NCBI RefSeq assembly: GCF_024171955.1
Contig: NZ_JAMTCS010000009.1
Span: forward strand, 124,001-188,000
Origin: Promicromonospora thailandica
GTDB lineage: Bacteria; Actinomycetota; Actinomycetes; Actinomycetales; Cellulomonadaceae
Length of the DNA: 64,000 nt
Direction of reading: 5' to 3'
Under the pieces are notes generated by a model. It was given only the letters and a program-made list of their open reading frames with translations, made no database searches and was not told where the DNA came from. Both the position numbers and the translations under genes were made by a program. Positions 61,498 through 64,000 of the stretch are shown here, piece by piece (position 1 is the stretch's first letter; each line of letters opens with the position of its first letter).

Positions 61498-61503
61498 ACT
61501 GTA
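61498..61503 (-). promoter_or_regulatory. Predicted -10 box of the leader-cbs transcript
   Basis: TACAGT (read on the minus strand) lies 6 nt before the leader GTG, giving a TANNNT -10 with a transcription start at the codon. The -35 region is weak. The promoter sits just after the DUF2277 stop codon. Confidence 0.55.
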
Positions 61504-61517
61504 GCGGCGCGGGCCGC

Positions 61518-61841
61518 TCAGTGCGAGTGCGCGATGCCCAGCTCGTGCATCCGCTCATGCTCCTCGCGGTCCTTGATGCGCTGCGCGATGCGCGCCTGGA
61601 CCTCCGCGCGGCGCAGCGGCGGCACCGTCTTGGGCGGCTGACGGCGTTCGGGCAGCTCGTCGAGCAGGCGCGTCACGATGTCGGCGATCTCGGCGGTCGC
61701 CCGCTCCACGGGGTCACGCGTGGCGTCGCTGACCTTCGTCACACCCGTCACCTTGCGCACGAACTGCAGGGCGGCGGCCGTGATCTCCTCGTCGGTGGCG
61801 GCGGGTTCGAGGCCCCGCAGCGTGGTGATGTTCCGGCACAT
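61518..61841 (-). CDS. DUF2277 protein
   Basis: This is a 107-residue protein with the DUF2277 signature: the start MCRNITTLRGLEPAATDEEI, then AALQFVRKVTGVTKVSDA. The C-terminal 40 residues are charged and helical. The family is widespread in actinobacteria and functionally unknown. It lies upstream of the cbs operon, with its stop 27 bp from the leader start. Confidence 0.87.
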   Translation of the reverse strand: MCRNITTLRGLEPAATDEEITAAALQFVRKVTGVTKVSDATRDPVERATAEIADIVTRLLDELPERRQPPKTVPPLRRAEVQARIAQRIKDREEHERMHELGIAHSH

Positions 61842-61913
61842 GTCTCGACGGTACGCCGGGTGCCGCCGCCCCGGGAGGGCGCGGGGCGGCGGCAGCGCGG
61901 CGTCAGTGCCTCG

Positions 61914-63362
61914 TCAGTGCGAGGTGGCCTGGTCGCGCCGGCCGCGTGCGGGGATCGCCGCGGCCACCGCCGCGGCCACGACGGCGACGCCGCAGCCGAG
62001 CAGCAGCGCCACCCGGAACCCGTTCTCGGTGGGCAGGGTGTGCTCCCCGACGGTGGTGCTCATCCGGGCCAGGACGACGCCGACCACCGCCGCGGACGCC
62101 GAGGTGCCGATGGACCGCATGAGCGCGTTGAAGCCGTTGGCGGCGGCCTTCTCCGTGGCGGGCACCGAGCCGAGGATGATCGCGGGCATCGCGCCGTACG
62201 CGAGGCCGACGCCCGCCGCGGCGACGAAGGCCGTGGTGGCGAGCCCCAGGAGCGTGCCCATCGCGAGGGTCGACAGCCCGTAGCCCAGCGCCATCACGAG
62301 GCCGCCGACCACGAGCGTGGTCTTGGGGCCGCGGGCGCGTGTGATCCGTGCGCCCACGGGGGACATGAGCGTCATGGCGAGGCCGGACGGCGCCATCCAC
62401 AGTCCCATCTGCAGCATCGACTGGCCCAGGCCGAACCCGGTCGCCGTCGGCGCCTGCATGAGCTGCGGCAGGATCAGGGACTGCGCGTACATGGCGAACC
62501 CGACGAGGATCGACGCCAGGTTGGTCAGCAGCACGGCGGGCCGGGCGGTCGTGCGCAGGTCGACCAGCGGGTCGGCGGTGCGCAGCTCCCAGCGGCCCCA
62601 TGCCAGCAGCACGACGACGGAGCCGCCGAACAGGCCAAGCACGAGCGGGCTGCCCCAGCCCCAGTCGGCGCCCTGCGAGACGGCGAGCAGCAGGGCCACC
62701 AGGCCGGCGGCGAGGCCGAGCACGCCGATGTGGTCGAACCGGCTCCGTACGCGGGCCGGTGCGGCGGGTGCGGGAACGCTCCGCCAGACGGCGAGGCCGA
62801 CGGCGACCGCGCACGCCGTGACGAGCCAGAAGAGGATGCGCCAGCTGGCGAGCTCGGCGACGGCGGCGGCGAACGGCAGGCCGAGCGCGCCGCCGATGCC
62901 GAGCGAGGCGCTCATCAGCGCGATGGCCCCGGCGGTGCGCTCCCGGGGCAGCAGGTCGTGCAGCATGCTGATGCCGAGCGGGATGAAGCCCGTGGCCAGC
63001 CCCTGCAGCGCGCGCCCCGTGACCATGACGGGCACCGTGGTCGCCACGGCGCAGACCGCCGAGCCGAGCGCCAGCGGCGCGAGGGACACCAGGAGCATCC
63101 GCTTCTTGCCGTACAGGTCGCCCAGGCGCCCGGAGACCGGGGTGCAGACCGCCCCCACGAGCAGGGTCACGGTGATGATCCAGGAGGTCTGGGACGCGGG
63201 GGCGTCGAAGATGACCGGCAGCGACGCGATGATCGGGACCACGAGGGTCTGGGTCATGGCCACGACGATGCCGCCGACGGCGAGGATCGCGACGATGCGG
63301 TGCGGGTGGATCGCCGCGGCGGTGCTCGCGCCGTCGGCGGGTCGGGACGAGGTGGTCGTCAC
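61914..63362 (-). CDS. MFS transporter, DHA2 (EmrB/QacA)-like drug exporter
   Basis: This is a 482-residue transporter with about 14 membrane helices. The family motif GRLGDLYGKKR lies after helix 2, and GIGGALGLPFAAAV matches motif C of drug/proton antiporters. The start is GTG with AAGGAG upstream. It is divergent from a MarR-type gene, and two identical 17-bp palindromes fill the gap, so repression by that MarR and induction by an exported compound are likely. Confidence 0.93.
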   Translation of the reverse strand: MTTTSSRPADGASTAAAIHPHRIVAILAVGGIVVAMTQTLVVPIIASLPVIFDAPASQTSWIITVTLLVGAVCTPVSGRLGDLYGKKRMLLVSLAPLALGSAVCAVATTVPVMVTGRALQGLATGFIPLGISMLHDLLPRERTAGAIALMSASLGIGGALGLPFAAAVAELASWRILFWLVTACAVAVGLAVWRSVPAPAAPARVRSRFDHIGVLGLAAGLVALLLAVSQGADWGWGSPLVLGLFGGSVVVLLAWGRWELRTADPLVDLRTTARPAVLLTNLASILVGFAMYAQSLILPQLMQAPTATGFGLGQSMLQMGLWMAPSGLAMTLMSPVGARITRARGPKTTLVVGGLVMALGYGLSTLAMGTLLGLATTAFVAAAGVGLAYGAMPAIILGSVPATEKAAANGFNALMRSIGTSASAAVVGVVLARMSTTVGEHTLPTENGFRVALLLGCGVAVVAAAVAAAIPARGRRDQATSH

Positions 63363-63382
63363 GATGCTCCTTGAAGAGTGGG

Positions 63383-63399
63383 ATGTGCATCATGCACAT
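63383..63399. promoter_or_regulatory. MarR operator 1 (exporter-proximal)
   Basis: ATGTGCAT-C-ATGCACAT is a perfect 17-bp palindrome located 20 bp before the exporter start. An identical copy differing only at the central base lies 46 bp away. Paired copies in a divergent promoter suit a MarR dimer acting on both genes. Confidence 0.85.
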
Positions 63400-63428
63400 G
63401 GGGTGGGACGCACCCAGCGTGCCATACG

Positions 63429-63445
63429 ATGTGCATGATGCACAT
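63429..63445. promoter_or_regulatory. MarR operator 2 (regulator-proximal)
   Basis: ATGTGCAT-G-ATGCACAT is the second copy, 33 bp before the MarR start. A CAATAT-like -10 lies just after it, so bound repressor would block the promoter of the regulator gene. Confidence 0.85.
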
Positions 63446-63478
63446 TCAATATCGTGACGGCGGGCCCGGGGGTGGACG

Positions 63479-63937
63479 ATGACGTCCTCGATCGATCGGA
63501 TCGAGTACGAAGGCATGCTGTTCGGGAGGCACCTGACGTCGCTGCCGGCCGGCCGGTCGCGCCGCCGGGGCGGCCTGCTCGACCCGAGCGCCTACGTGCT
63601 GCTGAGCCTGCTCGAGGCCGGGGGGCCGTCCACCATCGCGCAGCTCACCGCCGCCACCGGGCTGGACGCCTCGACGCTCAACCGCCAGACGGCCGCGCTG
63701 CGCACGGCGGGGCTCGCGGAGCGGTTCGAGGACCCTGACGGCGGGCCGGCGCGCAAGCTGCGGCTGTCCGAGCACGGGCGGCGGATGCTGGACGAGGAGC
63801 GGCGGGCCAGCCGGGACTCGCTCGCCGAGCTCGTGACCGACTGGTCCGAGGAGGACCGGGCGCGGTTCGCCGAGCTCCTCGCCCGGTGCAACCGTGCGGT
63901 CGAGGAGCGCTCGGGGCGGTACTGGCCACGTCCCTGA
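63479..63937 (+). CDS. MarR-family transcriptional regulator
   Basis: This is a 152-residue winged-HTH regulator. The recognition helix region is PSTIAQLTAATGLDASTLNRQTAAL, and the wing is LAERFEDPDGGPARKLRLSEHG. It probably represses the divergent exporter and itself through the twin palindromes upstream. The ligand is unknown. Confidence 0.92.
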   Translation: MTSSIDRIEYEGMLFGRHLTSLPAGRSRRRGGLLDPSAYVLLSLLEAGGPSTIAQLTAATGLDASTLNRQTAALRTAGLAERFEDPDGGPARKLRLSEHGRRMLDEERRASRDSLAELVTDWSEEDRARFAELLARCNRAVEERSGRYWPRP

Positions 63938-63966
63938 CCCCCGGGCGCTTGACCCGGCGCGTGATC

Positions 63967-63983
63967 AAGTGATTTAGTCACTT
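63967..63983. promoter_or_regulatory. Inverted repeat before the next gene at the window edge
   Basis: AAGTGA-TTTAG-TCACTT lies directly before an ATG at 63985. It resembles a short operator overlapping the promoter; TTTAGT within it could be the -10 box. Confidence 0.5.
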
Positions 63984-63984
63984 C

Positions 63985-64000
63985 ATGACTCAAGGTAGAG
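63985..64000 (+). CDS. Possible start of the next gene (partial)
   Basis: ATG 63985 opens a frame (MTQGR) cut by the window end after five codons. The operator-like palindrome right before it supports a real start; no identity can be given. Confidence 0.4.

Overview
The window is GC-rich chromosomal DNA (well over 70% G+C by eye) from an actinobacterium. Gene content and order suggest the order Micrococcales, perhaps the Cellulomonadaceae/Promicromonosporaceae: aconitase, Dxs, a DUF3000-RNase D pair beside fadA-fadB, HelR, GuaB1-type GMP reductase, ZapE and two-domain laccase. The genus cannot be fixed from sequence alone. Many genes start with GTG, and several look leaderless (a TANNNT -10 box 6-8 nt before the start codon). 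I see no rRNA, tRNA, CRISPR array, transposase or prophage.

Layout. 1-4.6 kb: the end of an RNA methyltransferase gene, an SGNH hydrolase and aconitase, with an 18-bp palindrome upstream of aconitase. 4.6-11.7 kb: a minus-strand cluster of three secreted redox proteins (cupredoxin/Ig protein, ThuA-discoidin-PQQ sugar dehydrogenase-PKD-DUF1080 multidomain protein, two-domain laccase). 12-18.2 kb: mixed accessory genes, including a divergent alpha/beta hydrolase/TetR pair with a long operator-like palindrome, a NUDIX hydrolase overlapping a threonine/serine dehydratase, DUF4241, an APH-type kinase and DUF1801. 18.3-25 kb: helR, guaB1, dxs and a GCS2 ligase. 25-29.7 kb: a HTH regulator, a repeat-filled intergenic region, GNAT, a PPOX flavoprotein and a SNF2 helicase. 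29.7-32.8 kb: a STAND-like ATPase with TPR-like repeats, followed by a low-GC stretch and a small excisionase-like HTH protein. 32.9-40.1 kb: metallophosphoesterase, a large membrane protein, MocR regulator, APC permease and a TrkA-type RCK membrane protein. 40.2-50 kb: fadB-fadA, FemABX-type transferase, RNase D, DUF3000, 6-phosphogluconate dehydrogenase and an ATP-grasp ligase. 50.2-57.9 kb: DUF805, SDR, ZapE, PPK2, a degenerate TreZ-like GH13 protein, GlgX and a small unknown gene. 58-64 kb: transsulfuration genes (cystathionine gamma-synthase/lyase and cystathionine beta-synthase) behind a polycysteine leader, DUF2277, and a divergent MFS exporter/MarR pair with twin operators.

Main observations. 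(i) A 10-residue leader, MLAPLSCCCH, precedes cbs. It sits exactly where a leaderless transcript would begin, and its Ser-Cys codons are complementary to the cbs ribosome-binding site, as expected of a cysteine-responsive translational attenuator. (ii) The laccase / PQQ-sugar dehydrogenase / cupredoxin cluster could be an extracellular electron-transfer chain; two of its proteins share an unnamed approximately 80-residue two-cysteine module. (iii) Several intergenic regions carry striking inverted or tandem 'word' repeats: a composite hairpin at 4.5 kb, a 25-bp-arm hairpin at 25.9 kb, a 30-bp perfect hairpin plus eight 32-bp repeats at 43.7-44.0 kb, a 22-bp hairpin at 52.5 kb and a mirror-symmetric AGATCT array at 58.4-58.8 kb. 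The words differ between elements, but the architecture recurs. (iv) FemX and the ATP-grasp ligase could build the peptidoglycan cross-bridge. (v) The TreZ-like protein has lost key GH13 residues.
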